A DNA stretch of 35,232 bases. Source: Candidatus Wolfebacteria bacterium (GTDB taxonomy: Bacteria > Patescibacteriota > Minisyncoccia > Phycocordibacterales > EsbW-18). This document shows, in pieces, positions 23,898 to 34,103 of this stretch (positions are counted from its first letter, which is position 1; every line of letters begins with the position of its first letter). The stretch covers positions 1 through 35,232 of the forward strand of contig JAKEFG010000017.1 of assembly GCA_022616195.1 (NCBI GenBank), in the 5' to 3' direction. The translations under genes were made by a program, and so were the position numbers. The notes under the pieces were generated by a model. That model did no database searches and had not been told where the DNA came from. It worked only from the letters and a program-made list of their open reading frames with translations.

Positions 23898-25690
23898 TCA
23901 GACCGCATCATTTTGACAAACACGTCCTGTGGGATATTGACCTTTCCGCGCTCGCGAAGTTTTTTCTTACCCCTTTTCTGCTTCTCCAGAAGTTTCATTT
24001 TTCTCGTCACGTCGCCCCCGTAGAGATATCCGGTAACGTCTTTCCGGAGCGCAGAGAGTGTTTTTGACGAGAGAATACGACCCATCGCCTTGGCTTGTAT
24101 TTTTGTGATGAAGAGCTGGCGCGGCAGGACTTTGTACAAACGTTCCACAACCCTTTCGGCCTCCTCCCCTACCCTCTTGCGCGACACTACCCGTGTGAAA
24201 GCAGGCACCGGTTCTTCGGCAACCAAGACGTCAAGACGAACCACGTCAGCCGGGCGGCTGTCGGCGAATGTATACGAGAGCGACGCAAACCCTGACGATG
24301 CGCTCTTGAGCTCGTCAAAAAAGTTGCGCATCAGTTCACGGAGTGGCATACGGACGGTGAGCGCCGTCCGCTCGCCACCGAATGTTTCCGTCTCGCCGAC
24401 TTCCGATTCAAACGCGTAGAGCATTTTCATTACCTGCCCCAGATACGCGGACGGCGCGATGATTTTGAGCTCCACCCAGGGCTCCACGATGCGCTCAACA
24501 TCACCGTATTCAGGGAAGAGCGATGGCGAATACACGACCCGGGTGTTCCCCCTTCGGTCGGTCACGCTGTAGGCGATGGACGGCGTGGTAACGATAAGCG
24601 TGAGAGCAAACTCACGGCGCAAACGTTCCGTTACGATTTCAAGATGTAGCATTCCCAAAAACCCGCACCGAAATCCCCTGCCGAGTATCCCCGACGACTC
24701 TTCCTCAAATGAAAGTGATGAATCGGAGAGTTTGAGGCGAAGCAACGCCTGACGCAAGCCAGCGAAATCATCCTGGCTTTCAGGATACACTGAGGCCCAG
24801 ACAACGGGTCGCGGTTGCTGATAGCCGGGGAGCACCGGCAATCTGCTCTTCGGCGCAGTGAGCGTATCGCCAACCGAGGCGATGCCCGGCTTTTTGATAC
24901 CGGTTACGATATAACCGATCTCTCCCACCGACAACTGTTCAACCGGTTTTTCTTCGGGGGAAAAAATGCCGATTTCTGAAGCGGTGAAACGTTCGCCCAC
25001 TCTCCTGAATGCAAGTTCTGTTCCTTTTGACAGATTACCGTCGGTCACTCGCATATAGACAATAATCCCGCGATGATTTGAATAGTGAAAATCAAATATG
25101 AGCGCTCTGAATTGGCCCGCGTCCCCAGACGAATCGGGCGCCGGTACGCGAGCCACAATCTCGCGGAGGAGTTCAGGAACCCCCTCGCCGGTCCTGCCCG
25201 AAACCGAGAGCACCGCACCGGGCGGCACCCCGAGCACGTCAGCAATCTCCTGACGCACCTCGTCAATCCGGGCAAGCGGTGAATCAATTTTTGTGACGAC
25301 CGGGATGATGGTAAGCCCGAGCTCTTTTGCCATTTCAAGCGTCGTCAAGGTCTGCGCCTGCACCCCTTGTGTCGCGTCAACCAGAAGAAGCGCGCCTTCA
25401 ACCGCCTTGAGTGCGCGCGAAACCTCATATGAAAAATCAATGTGTCCCGGCGTATCTATCAGATTCAAAACGTAACTTGTAGATTCCAGAACGTAGTGCA
25501 TGCGGACGGGCTGCATTTTGATAGTGATGCCGCGCTCCCGTTCGAGCTCCATTGAGTCAAGCACCTGCTCGCGCATTTTTCGCTTTTCAATCGTTCCGGT
25601 CACCTCAAGCATCCTGTCGGCAAGTGTGGACTTCCCGTGGTCAATGTGCGCAATTATGGAGAAGTTGCGTATGTGTTTCATAAATATCAA
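23894..25690 (-). CDS. lepA: Elongation factor 4 (LepA)
   Basis: MKHIRNFSIIAHIDHGKSTLADRML...DTPGHIDFSYEVSRALKAVEGALLLVDATQGVQAQT; C-terminal GGDVTRKMKLLEKQKRGKKKLR. Confidence 0.97.
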   Translation of the reverse strand: MIFMKHIRNFSIIAHIDHGKSTLADRMLEVTGTIEKRKMREQVLDSMELERERGITIKMQPVRMHYVLESTSYVLNLIDTPGHIDFSYEVSRALKAVEGALLLVDATQGVQAQTLTTLEMAKELGLTIIPVVTKIDSPLARIDEVRQEIADVLGVPPGAVLSVSGRTGEGVPELLREIVARVPAPDSSGDAGQFRALIFDFHYSNHRGIIVYMRVTDGNLSKGTELAFRRVGERFTASEIGIFSPEEKPVEQLSVGEIGYIVTGIKKPGIASVGDTLTAPKSRLPVLPGYQQPRPVVWASVYPESQDDFAGLRQALLRLKLSDSSLSFEEESSGILGRGFRCGFLGMLHLEIVTERLRREFALTLIVTTPSIAYSVTDRRGNTRVVYSPSLFPEYGDVERIVEPWVELKIIAPSAYLGQVMKMLYAFESEVGETETFGGERTALTVRMPLRELMRNFFDELKSASSGFASLSYTFADSRPADVVRLDVLVAEEPVPAFTRVVSRKRVGEEAERVVERLYKVLPRQLFITKIQAKAMGRILSSKTLSALRKDVTGYLYGGDVTRKMKLLEKQKRGKKKLRERGKVNIPQDVFVKMMRSD

Positions 25691-25702
25691 TGCGACATGT
25701 AC

Positions 25703-27385
25703 CTACAATTCTTCCGGTTCTGGGGCAACAGGTACCGCCCGCCAGAATCGTTGCCGAAATGCGCCCCACATCTCTTCTATCTCACGATTTCCGGTAACAC
25801 GAAGAATAACAAAAAACACCACGATACCAACTATGCCGGCACAAAGACCCTGTGTAAAAATACCCGCAAACGTATTGAGGTCAAGGAGCGAAGCAAGCAT
25901 CTGCAATACCACATAGGACGCGCCGCCGGCAATCACTGACGCCGAAAAACTCTGCCAGAGCGTTGTATAAAGATGGCGCGGCAGATGTCCGCCAAAATCT
26001 CTCCTGAACAAGAACCAGAACATGCCCGCGTTCACAATCATGCCGAGCGAGTACGCAAGCGGCAGCACCAACACTGCTGTCCCCGGCACGTCAGAAACCC
26101 GCAGAAGCGCCTCAATAAAATCTTGAATGCCGGGAACTCGATCAAAAACAAGAGTGCCGACATACGCAGAGAGTATGATGAGACCCGAGACAAAAGCGTT
26201 CACTGCAAGCGGACGCCGCGTCCGCCCGCTCGCGTAGTACCCGCGCACGAAAAGAAGCATCAAGCTGTGTGCGGCGAGCGACGCAACGAACAGCGCGAGC
26301 GCCGCAGCAGTCAGCCGCGTATCAGACCAGGTGAACGCACCCGAACCAAGGACAACACGAACAATTTGTGCGCGAAGCACGACAATCAACACCATCGCCG
26401 GAAACGACCAAAAAAGCACGTGGCGTATTGCGGTCGCCATATGATTCAGGAACGCACCCCGGTCACCCTCACTAAACAACCGGGCAAGCGTTGGAAATGC
26501 AGCCACGGAGTACGAAACACCAATAATGGCAAGCGGCGCACCTTGAAGATTGAGCGCGAAGTTGAATATGGATATCGAGCCGCGCGGCAACAAAGACGCC
26601 AGCGCGACGAGCGCGAACACCGCCGCCTGGTTAAGCGCGAGCGCTGCCGTGCGCGGGAGCGAAACCCGCACCACGCGCAGCACCTCACGAACGTCAATCG
26701 CGCGTGTTAGACGCGGCAAGAGACCCTCTCGCAGAACCGACGGCACTTGGATTACGAGGTGAAGCAACGCGCCGAGCACCACCCCCCACACGAGTCCCTT
26801 CGTCCCCAGAGTAGGATAGAGCACAACAATGCCGACGATAATCCCGATGTTGTACACAATAGGCGAAAGCGCATAAATAAGAAACTTCTTAAACACCTGC
26901 GTCACACCGGCAAGAATGTTTGAAAACCCCAGAAGTATCGGCGAGAGAAGTAAAATTCGCGTGAAAACAATCAGTTGCTCAATGACATCAGGATCGGCAA
27001 ATCCAGGGAACAGGCGGGGTGCGAGCCATGGCATGGCGACAAAAAGAACAACGCTTACCACGACAATAAAAAAGAAAAACGCCGTAGTGACTCCCGAGAG
27101 AAACCGTCGCGCGCTTAGAACACTCTCCCCAAGCTTCTCGGTCAAAAACGGTATGAGCACGAAAAGCGACACAATGGATGCGACCGCAACGAACAAAAAA
27201 TCGGGGATGCGAAATGCCGCATAGTAGACATCAAGCGTCACGCCCGCGCCGAATGTATGCGCCAAAAACCGGTCGCGCACCAGCGCCAAAAGCTGGGACA
27301 AGAAAGCAAACAGCGCCAACAAATACGCGGCCTCGTGGAGCCCGCCCGTCTTCGTTTCCAAGAGTTGTGCAATACGCCCTATCAT
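25703..27385 (-). CDS. murJ: Lipid II flippase MurJ (MviN)
   Basis: GARDRF-type VRDRFLAHTFGAGVTLDVYYAAFRIPDFLF; multi-TM; AGGAG site before ATG at 27385. Confidence 0.9.
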   Translation of the reverse strand: MIGRIAQLLETKTGGLHEAAYLLALFAFLSQLLALVRDRFLAHTFGAGVTLDVYYAAFRIPDFLFVAVASIVSLFVLIPFLTEKLGESVLSARRFLSGVTTAFFFFIVVVSVVLFVAMPWLAPRLFPGFADPDVIEQLIVFTRILLLSPILLGFSNILAGVTQVFKKFLIYALSPIVYNIGIIVGIVVLYPTLGTKGLVWGVVLGALLHLVIQVPSVLREGLLPRLTRAIDVREVLRVVRVSLPRTAALALNQAAVFALVALASLLPRGSISIFNFALNLQGAPLAIIGVSYSVAAFPTLARLFSEGDRGAFLNHMATAIRHVLFWSFPAMVLIVVLRAQIVRVVLGSGAFTWSDTRLTAAALALFVASLAAHSLMLLFVRGYYASGRTRRPLAVNAFVSGLIILSAYVGTLVFDRVPGIQDFIEALLRVSDVPGTAVLVLPLAYSLGMIVNAGMFWFLFRRDFGGHLPRHLYTTLWQSFSASVIAGGASYVVLQMLASLLDLNTFAGIFTQGLCAGIVGIVVFFVILRVTGNREIEEMWGAFRQRFWRAVPVAPEPEEL

Positions 27386-27493
27386 CAGAATCTCCTGTAC
27401 GCACCCTGTATCGTAGCGCGACGATACCCGCGTCGCAACCAAAATGATACTGCTCACGTTGCATAATAGAAAAATAATGCTATGCTTCCTTAC

Positions 27494-28039
27494 AGCCTGT
27501 GTCGGGTAGCCGCGCCCGTCGCGCAAGCGGCGGAGTGAGGAAAGTCCGAACACGCCCTCGGCACCAGCCGAGGAGCCAGGTAGCGGCTCCGACGTTTCAG
27601 TCGGAGCCCCGACCCAGAAGCTAATAACTTTTGGCGTCGGGGGTAACGCCCGTCCGGAGCAATCCGAGAGGTGCGAGCAGAGACGCCCGATCCGAAAGGT
27701 GACGGCACCCTTACCTGCCGACAGGCAGGCTTTGGGGTGAGTCCTTTGGGTAACCAGAGGGGTGAAACGGCAAAATCCTTACCTGCGTGCAAGGCCGTGC
27801 CAAGTACTCAACATGCTTGAGTGCTCGGAGTGCCGCAAGGATCGACTGGGCAACCAGTCGACAAGATAAATGGCTATCGCCAATGTTGCCTGCCGCAGGC
27901 AGCTGCACACATTGAGCGCCCCGACTGTAGGGTCGGGGCAATCCCGACACCTCCACAGATGTTCCGGGTCGGGATACTCGATGTCGCAGCCACCTGTGGT
28001 GGGCGACATCGGTACAGAATTCGGCTTATAGATACAGGT
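27494..28039 (+). ncRNA. rnpB: RNase P RNA (bacterial class A), enlarged
   Basis: GAGGAAAGTCCGAACACG (CR-I) and ACAGAATTCGGCTTATAG (3' conserved); P1 CCTGTGTC/GATACAGG. Confidence 0.92.
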
Positions 28040-28050
28040 GGTAGACATGA

Positions 28051-28075
28051 TACAACCCCGCGAGAGCGGGGTTGT
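28051..28075 (+). terminator. Hairpin between rnpB and nrdB
   Basis: ACAACCCCGCgagaGCGGGGTTGT. Confidence 0.75.
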
Positions 28076-28088
28076 GTCGTATCAGAGA

Positions 28089-29114
28089 TTACTTTTGGTC
28101 GTCATCCCAGTCAAGCTGTCCGCCGGTGCGATACTCATTCACTCGCGTTTCAAAAAAGTTTTTCTCTTTCCGAATATCCATAATCTCGCTCATCCACGGG
28201 AACGGGTTCTTCTTTGCATTGTAGAGCGTCGGCAGGTTAATGCGCTCAAGGCGTCGGTCCGCAATGTATCGTAGATAGTCCTCAATACTCTCCGGCGTGA
28301 GACCCATAATACCTTTCGGGAGTGCGTCATACGCATATTTGATCTCAAGGTCCACTCCCTTCTCTATCTTCCCCATGAGATCTTTCTTGAACGGTTCCGT
28401 CCATATGTCGGGGTTCTCCTCAACAATGGTGTTGATGAGGTCGGTACCGAACGCGAGATGCACCGTTTCGTCACGAAGAATAAATTGAAACTGTTCCCCA
28501 ACGCCAACCATCTTGTTCTGCCGCAGTAAGGAGAGCATCATGGCAAACCCGGCATAAAAGAAAATGCCTTCAATGATAACGTAGTACCCGACGAGATCGT
28601 GAACAAACCGTTGGATATTCTGCAACCCCTCCGTGCTGAATGTCGGGTCAAACACCGATTGCGTGAAATTCATCACAAAATCATCTTTCTCCTTGATGGA
28701 GGGGATGGTGAGATGCATATTATAGATTTCATCCGGATCCAGATTGAGCGTATCGCAGGAATAGATGAAGGTGTCGGTATGTATTGCCTCTTCATACGCC
28801 TGCCGCAGAAGATACTGCCGGCATTCGGGGTTGGTGATGTGCCGATATATCGCAAGTACGATGTTGTTGGCGGTCAAGCTCTCCGCCGTTGAAAAAAAGC
28901 CAAGGTTGTAGAGTATCATCCGTCGCTCGTCGTCGGAGAGCGCGCCCTGCCCGGTCTTCTTCCAGAGCTCCACGTCAAGCTGCATTGATACTTCTTCCGG
29001 CACCCAGTTGTTTGCCACACCGTTTTTATAGTGCTCCCGCGCCCACGGGTACTTCATGGGCAGAATTTTGTTTGGGTCAACGTTAGACGCGTTGAGTATC
29101 TGTTTTTTTGCCAT
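28089..29114 (-). CDS. nrdB: Ribonucleotide reductase class I beta subunit, Tyr-less (class Ic-like)
   Basis: Ligand motifs AE78SL, E109AIH112, IIEGIFF, DETVHLAFG; residue at the radical Tyr position is F116 (EEAIHTDTF). Confidence 0.93.
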   Translation of the reverse strand: MAKKQILNASNVDPNKILPMKYPWAREHYKNGVANNWVPEEVSMQLDVELWKKTGQGALSDDERRMILYNLGFFSTAESLTANNIVLAIYRHITNPECRQYLLRQAYEEAIHTDTFIYSCDTLNLDPDEIYNMHLTIPSIKEKDDFVMNFTQSVFDPTFSTEGLQNIQRFVHDLVGYYVIIEGIFFYAGFAMMLSLLRQNKMVGVGEQFQFILRDETVHLAFGTDLINTIVEENPDIWTEPFKKDLMGKIEKGVDLEIKYAYDALPKGIMGLTPESIEDYLRYIADRRLERINLPTLYNAKKNPFPWMSEIMDIRKEKNFFETRVNEYRTGGQLDWDDDQK

Positions 29115-29228
29115 TTTGTTTACGAATGTAGTGAGTAACTATAAAAATGAGCACCCCGCCCTCTATGCTATTTATAGCGGCTTAGAGGACAGGGTTAGTA
29201 AACTCATAGTCGCTCCGCTCCTTGGGGT

Positions 29229-32111
29229 TTACTGGCACGACTCGCAGTCCGGATCATCCAGCTTGCAGAGTTTTGGTACACCGCCCAAGACTGCGGTTTC
29301 CGTCAGCGTCGTCACTGTTGCCCGTGCCTCCCCGCCTTCGGCGTAGACGACCTTCAGTGCCTCCTTAACGTGCGCGACTTCTTCCACCGCCTCCTGCGTC
29401 CGGCGTTCAAGATTGAGCTGCTTCTTGAGCGACACGGTGCTCTGCTCAACTGCCGTCGCGCCAAGGGTGCGGAGGTAGTAGGTTGTTTTGAGCCCCGACT
29501 GCCACACGTACATATAGATATCCGAGAGTTTGCTCCCGGAGGTGCCGGAATAGAAAATGTTGAGTGATTGGCTCTGATCAATCCACTTGGCGCGCTGTGC
29601 CGCGGCCTTCACCAGCCACATTGGGTCAATGGCGAACACCTCCTTGTGTTTATCTTTAATCCACTGCGGTATCGCGGAAATGTTTTGCAAACTCCCCTCC
29701 TGTCCTTTGATGAGCTCAAGCATCTCGTGGTTCCACAGCCCTTCCTTTTTCAGATCTTCAACCAGATACTGATTGACCACAATGAACGTGCCGCTGATGT
29801 TGGACTTCACGTAAATGTTCTTGTATATCGGCTCAATTGCCGGAAAACACCCGGCAATATTCGCAATTGTTGCCGTCGGGGCGATGGCTATGCAGTTTGA
29901 GTTGCGCATACCATAACGCCGCACCGATTCCCGAACCGGCCGCCAGTCGAAACGGCTTGAGCGGTCAACAAGCACCGGCTCGCCGCGTTCCTGCTCCAAA
30001 AGGTTCAGGGAATCAATTGGGAACAAGCCCTTGTCCCACTTTGATCCCGGATAGCTTTGATACGCTCCCCGTTCGCGAGCGAGTTGCGACGAGGCAAAGA
30101 TGGCCTGGTATGCAACAAGCTCCTGCATGTAATCTCCAAAGGCAACCGCTTCCTCCGAATCAAAAGACATGCCGAGCATGAAGAGCGCGTCCTGAAGACC
30201 CATGATGCCAAGCCCCACCGGACGGTGCCGCATGTTTGCCACGCGGGCTTCGGGAATGGGGTAGAAGTTTACGTCAATAACATTGTCAAGCATGCGCATT
30301 GCCGTTTGCACCGTCTCGGCGAGAAGCGCCTCATCAAGTTTGCCATCCCGCATATGACGCGCAATGTTCACCGACCCAAGGTTGCACACCGCCACCTCTT
30401 CGTCAGGCTTGGTATTGAGAATGATTTCGGTGCAGAGATTTGAGTTGTGTACGACACCAACATGATCCTGCGGACTACGAATGTTTGACGGGTCCTTAAA
30501 ATTTATCCACGGATGTCCCGTTTCAAAAAGCTGCGTGAGCATCTTTTTCCACAAATCACGCGCCTGAACCCGCTTCCAGAGTTTCATCTCCCCACGTTCC
30601 GCCTTATGCTCGTATTCCTCATACCGTTTCTCAAATGCTGAACCGTACAGCTCCGGCAAATCCGGCGTTTCGTCGGGAGAAAAAAGTGTCCACTCCGCGT
30701 TTTCACGGACACGCTCCATAAACACGTCGGGAATCCACGCGGCTGGATGAAGATCCGGCGTACGACGCCGTTCGTCACCAACGTTTTTGTTGAGTTCAAT
30801 AAAGTCCTCAAAGTCGATATGCCACGGCTCAAGATACACCGAGCACGCTCCCCTGCGGCGTCCGCTTCGGTTGATGCACACCACCGTAGAATCAAGGATT
30901 TTAAGGAATGGGATGACACCGTTGCTGCTGATATTTGTTGACTGTACGATCGCGTTGGTACCGCGCAGTTTTGTCCATGCCTGACCGACACCGCCGTCAA
31001 ATTTCGCCAAATGCGAGTAGTCGGAATATGCCTTGAAAATACTCTCCAGCGTGTCGTCAATGACGCCAAGATAACACGACGAAAGCTGATGGTGCGTCGT
31101 GCCTGCGTTCATCAGTGTCGGGGTGGCGGGAGTGTACCGGAGCGTAGAGATAAGATTATAGAAAGAAATTGCCCGTTCCTCCTTTCGGGACTCGCCAAAC
31201 GCAATCCCCATGGCAACCCGCATCCACATAAGCTGCGGGGTCTCAAGAAGAACGTGCTGGTGTGGGTTGCGTCTGTCGCGGGCGAAGTAGCGATCAAAGA
31301 GCGTCTGTGTCCCTAAGTAGCGCAGAAGGTTATCCCGTTCGGGCTCAAGCGCCGCAGCAAGCTTCTCCAAATCAAAACTAAGCATACGCTCGTCAAATAT
31401 TTTAAGCTCAACTCCTTTTCGTATATTTTTTATAAACGCAGTGCGATAACATTCCGAGAAGTCTTTTGTTTCGTCGTAATAACCGAGCGCATCACGATAC
31501 ACAACATTTTGCAACAACAGCCGAGATGCCACCGCCGCATACGCGGGATCGCGTTCAGTGAACGACCGCGCAACCAACACCAGCGCGTGCGCGATGTCCC
31601 GCGTCGTAATGCCGTCATACACTTCCGTATGCGTCTGTTCAATCAGTGCATCTACGTCAACAACGTCCTCGTACCCTTCGGCGGCACGCACGAATGACTT
31701 GCGGATTTTTTCAACCGCGAACAACTCCGTCCGTCCATCAAGCTTTTTTACCAACAGCTCGCGTCGTTCAATTTTTTCTTTTACTTCTTCTTGTTTCTGT
31801 TCGCGAACTTTTGCGTGCTGAAAACGATACACGATGTACGCTCGCGCAACGTCGTAGAAGCCCGTCTCCATAATCGCAATTTCAACCAAGTCCTGAATAT
31901 CCTCAACGCCCGGCACAACGTCATCAGCATTTGCGGCGATCATTCCCTCCACACTCCGCAATACTCGTTCAGTGATATGTCGAGCGTCTTCCTCGTGCGT
32001 ATCATTCGTCACCGCAAAAAACGCTTTCTTCACCGCCGTAGTAATCTTATCGGCGTCAAATGGGGCGAGTTCTCCGGTTCGTTTGCGAATGTTTGATGGT
32101 ACGACAGGCAT
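29229..32111 (-). CDS. nrdA: Ribonucleotide reductase class I alpha subunit
   Basis: Two N-terminal ATP-cone-like regions; HHQLSSCYLG, NLCTEI, AVCNLGSVN, MRNSNCIAIAPTATIANIAG; C-terminal CKLDDPDCESC. Confidence 0.96.
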   Translation of the reverse strand: MPVVPSNIRKRTGELAPFDADKITTAVKKAFFAVTNDTHEEDARHITERVLRSVEGMIAANADDVVPGVEDIQDLVEIAIMETGFYDVARAYIVYRFQHAKVREQKQEEVKEKIERRELLVKKLDGRTELFAVEKIRKSFVRAAEGYEDVVDVDALIEQTHTEVYDGITTRDIAHALVLVARSFTERDPAYAAVASRLLLQNVVYRDALGYYDETKDFSECYRTAFIKNIRKGVELKIFDERMLSFDLEKLAAALEPERDNLLRYLGTQTLFDRYFARDRRNPHQHVLLETPQLMWMRVAMGIAFGESRKEERAISFYNLISTLRYTPATPTLMNAGTTHHQLSSCYLGVIDDTLESIFKAYSDYSHLAKFDGGVGQAWTKLRGTNAIVQSTNISSNGVIPFLKILDSTVVCINRSGRRRGACSVYLEPWHIDFEDFIELNKNVGDERRRTPDLHPAAWIPDVFMERVRENAEWTLFSPDETPDLPELYGSAFEKRYEEYEHKAERGEMKLWKRVQARDLWKKMLTQLFETGHPWINFKDPSNIRSPQDHVGVVHNSNLCTEIILNTKPDEEVAVCNLGSVNIARHMRDGKLDEALLAETVQTAMRMLDNVIDVNFYPIPEARVANMRHRPVGLGIMGLQDALFMLGMSFDSEEAVAFGDYMQELVAYQAIFASSQLARERGAYQSYPGSKWDKGLFPIDSLNLLEQERGEPVLVDRSSRFDWRPVRESVRRYGMRNSNCIAIAPTATIANIAGCFPAIEPIYKNIYVKSNISGTFIVVNQYLVEDLKKEGLWNHEMLELIKGQEGSLQNISAIPQWIKDKHKEVFAIDPMWLVKAAAQRAKWIDQSQSLNIFYSGTSGSKLSDIYMYVWQSGLKTTYYLRTLGATAVEQSTVSLKKQLNLERRTQEAVEEVAHVKEALKVVYAEGGEARATVTTLTETAVLGGVPKLCKLDDPDCESCQ

Positions 32112-32342
32112 GTGCAGATGTGGAATAAAAAATTATGCGGACAACCGAGCGTCGTGCAGCCGAGGTGGTCCTGTCACCTTCCGAAAAAGAATGACCTTCG
32201 GGGTTCCCCCCTGAAGGCCCCACGACTCAAAGTATACCTGACAACACCGGATACAAACGGTGTGGATAAAATCAAAGACACACTCGCACTGCTGTGTAAA
32301 GAAGGTGTGGGGAGCACCCCATGGAGATACCCGCGTTAAGCC

Positions 32343-32880
32343 CTATGACGGGAGATGGATTTCAGCGCGATCGCCAAACTTGACACGGTGCCCCTCTACA
32401 AATCCGACTGGAACCTCCAGCACATACTGTGCCGGGAGGAGCGGCTCAAAAATCGCGGGGTAACTCTCCGGTGTCGCGCCATGCACCACATACACTATCT
32501 CAACAGGTACCGCATCAATCCCATTAGTGCCCGCGGCTGCCTCCGGCACCCTGCCACTAACGGGACGTAGCCAGATGATGTCAATAGGAAACCGCATATC
32601 TTTCATCCAGAACCCGTAGGTGTCCTCACGCTCAAACACAAAAAGCATTCCCGTGCCGGACGCGAGCGACGCTCTCCCCGAAAGCCCTTGCGTACGAAGC
32701 GCTGAGGTGTCGGCAACTTCAACAACAACGCTCGTGTCGTCAAAACGCACCGTTGCGGCAGACGTCTCATCTACTTTCGGTTCAGGCGGCAGGGTAATTG
32801 GGTCCTCTTCGCGCCGTGCTCCAACGGCAAATAGCAACAGAGCGAGGATAACCAAAACGATGAGAGCGACACGCTTCATA
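32343..32880 (-). CDS. Secreted/membrane-anchored DUF192 protein
   Basis: MKRVALIVLVILALLLFAVGA; LRTQGLSGRASLASGTGMLFVFEREDTYGFWMKDMRFPIDIIW...EVPVGFVEGHRVKFGDRAEI. Confidence 0.9.
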
Positions 32881-32890
32881 CTGCGGTGTA

Positions 32891-33025
32891 TTTTAAAAAT
32901 AGCTCGAACTGCATTCCCTCGCCGCGCAGAGCGCGGCTCGGGTGTGGCGGGGCAAAAATGAGCGGCTCCGCCGCGCACACTGACAATTTTAAGTTTTTCT
33001 TTGGCGGAATACAAATTCGAGCGTG
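32891..33025. repeat. Dispersed flank repeat A, copy 2
   Basis: AAAAATAGCTCGAACTGCATT...GGGGCAAAAATGAGCGGCTCCGCCGCG...GACAATTTTAAGTTTTTCTTTGGCGG. Confidence 0.75.
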
Positions 33026-33060
33026 CGGAGCACGCACAAATGTTCTTTACAAAAAAGAAA

Positions 33061-33091
33061 GAGGGTGCCCGGCACTTGGCAGGACACCCTC
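33061..33091 (-). terminator. Hairpin just past the stop of the 253-aa ORF
   Basis: GAGGGTG...CACCCTC. Confidence 0.5.
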
Positions 33092-33110
33092 ACGATTGGA
33101 GCGCATGACA

Positions 33111-33872
33111 TCACGCGACGAGGTGTGAGCGATACTCGTTGAGTTGCGTTCGCCACGTCTCGATGATCTTCGGTTGCGCCGGTTCCGGAATGAACAGCTC
33201 ATCGCCCGGTTGCTGATAGCGCGAATTCGGAGCTGGATTGAAAACTTCTCCGTTCCTGCCGAGCTCAGCGACCGTTTCGTTGCGAGCCGTGAACTCCGCG
33301 AAGAGATCAGCGAGTCGCCGAATCCCACCGAGACCGAGTTCGGTCCAAGTGACCACAGCAGTTCCATCGCTTGTGGCCAGTTCCTTGACGACAGCAGGAG
33401 CGTCGGTGTCCAGCTCGGCCAGTGCCTTGAACATCCTGAAGTTTGGGAGTTGATCTGCGGCCGAGACATACGATCCGTGCGCTTGCGGTACGAGCACAAC
33501 CCCGCGCTTCTGGAGGTTGATGCCGAAGCCGACAGAAAGCGTCACGCGAAGATCGAATCCGCGCTTCTCTCCCTCGCTGGGCTTGAAGTTCCAGTAGTTG
33601 CTCGGTAACCAGCCTGGGACTTTCTCCTGCGGATTCTCGTCCACGAGGGTGAAAATCTGATTCCTGCAGTCGGGGCGATCTTGCCGCTTGATGTTGCGTT
33701 CGGCGAGAGCCGCAAGCAACTTCTCGTCGAGCGTGTACTCCTTGATTGGCTCGGAGTAGGCTTTCGAAGCCCCTTCGTGGAGCCTCAACCCCTTGTGGGC
33801 CGCTGCTCTCCGAAGAAGATCGAGTAGCGTCAGGGCGTTCTCGCCCATTGTCAAAACTGTCGTTGCTTTCAT
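33111..33872 (-). CDS. Uncharacterised 253-aa protein
   Basis: Long ORF with AGGAGACTACAATG start context, MKATTVLTMGENALTLLDLLRRAAAHKGLRLHEG...; no family recognised. Confidence 0.7.
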   Translation of the reverse strand: MKATTVLTMGENALTLLDLLRRAAAHKGLRLHEGASKAYSEPIKEYTLDEKLLAALAERNIKRQDRPDCRNQIFTLVDENPQEKVPGWLPSNYWNFKPSEGEKRGFDLRVTLSVGFGINLQKRGVVLVPQAHGSYVSAADQLPNFRMFKALAELDTDAPAVVKELATSDGTAVVTWTELGLGGIRRLADLFAEFTARNETVAELGRNGEVFNPAPNSRYQQPGDELFIPEPAQPKIIETWRTQLNEYRSHLVA

Positions 33873-33945
33873 TGTAGTCTCCTATTCGGTTTTTTAGGTA
33901 CGATTCCTAATCGCACATTAGCAAAAATGGCTTAAAAAATCAAAC

Positions 33946-34103
33946 GAAAACAGAAGCCCTTTCGAGTTTCTGTTTTCAAAAAATCTTATGAAAAAATTTC
34001 TTTTGGCCTTATTGATAAAAGCATTTCTTTTTCGCCAAAAATCCCATACAAATTAGCCGCCGAGCGAAGCGAGGCGGACAACACGCATTTGCAATTTCCT
34101 TCC
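33946..34103. repeat. Dispersed flank repeat B, copy 2 (hairpin GAAAACAGAA/TTCTGTTTTC at 33946-33977)
   Basis: Aligns with 22186-22346, ending at the tRNA-Trp CCA end. Confidence 0.7.

Noticed and set aside
25973-26710. 245-aa basic plus-strand ORF
   Set aside because: Antisense of murJ.
27490-28048. ORFs over 27490-28048
   Set aside because: Overlap the RNase P RNA; likewise the long upstream extension of the murJ ORF.
32112-32340. NrdR box upstream of nrdA
   Set aside because: No convincing match to the NrdR consensus found by eye.
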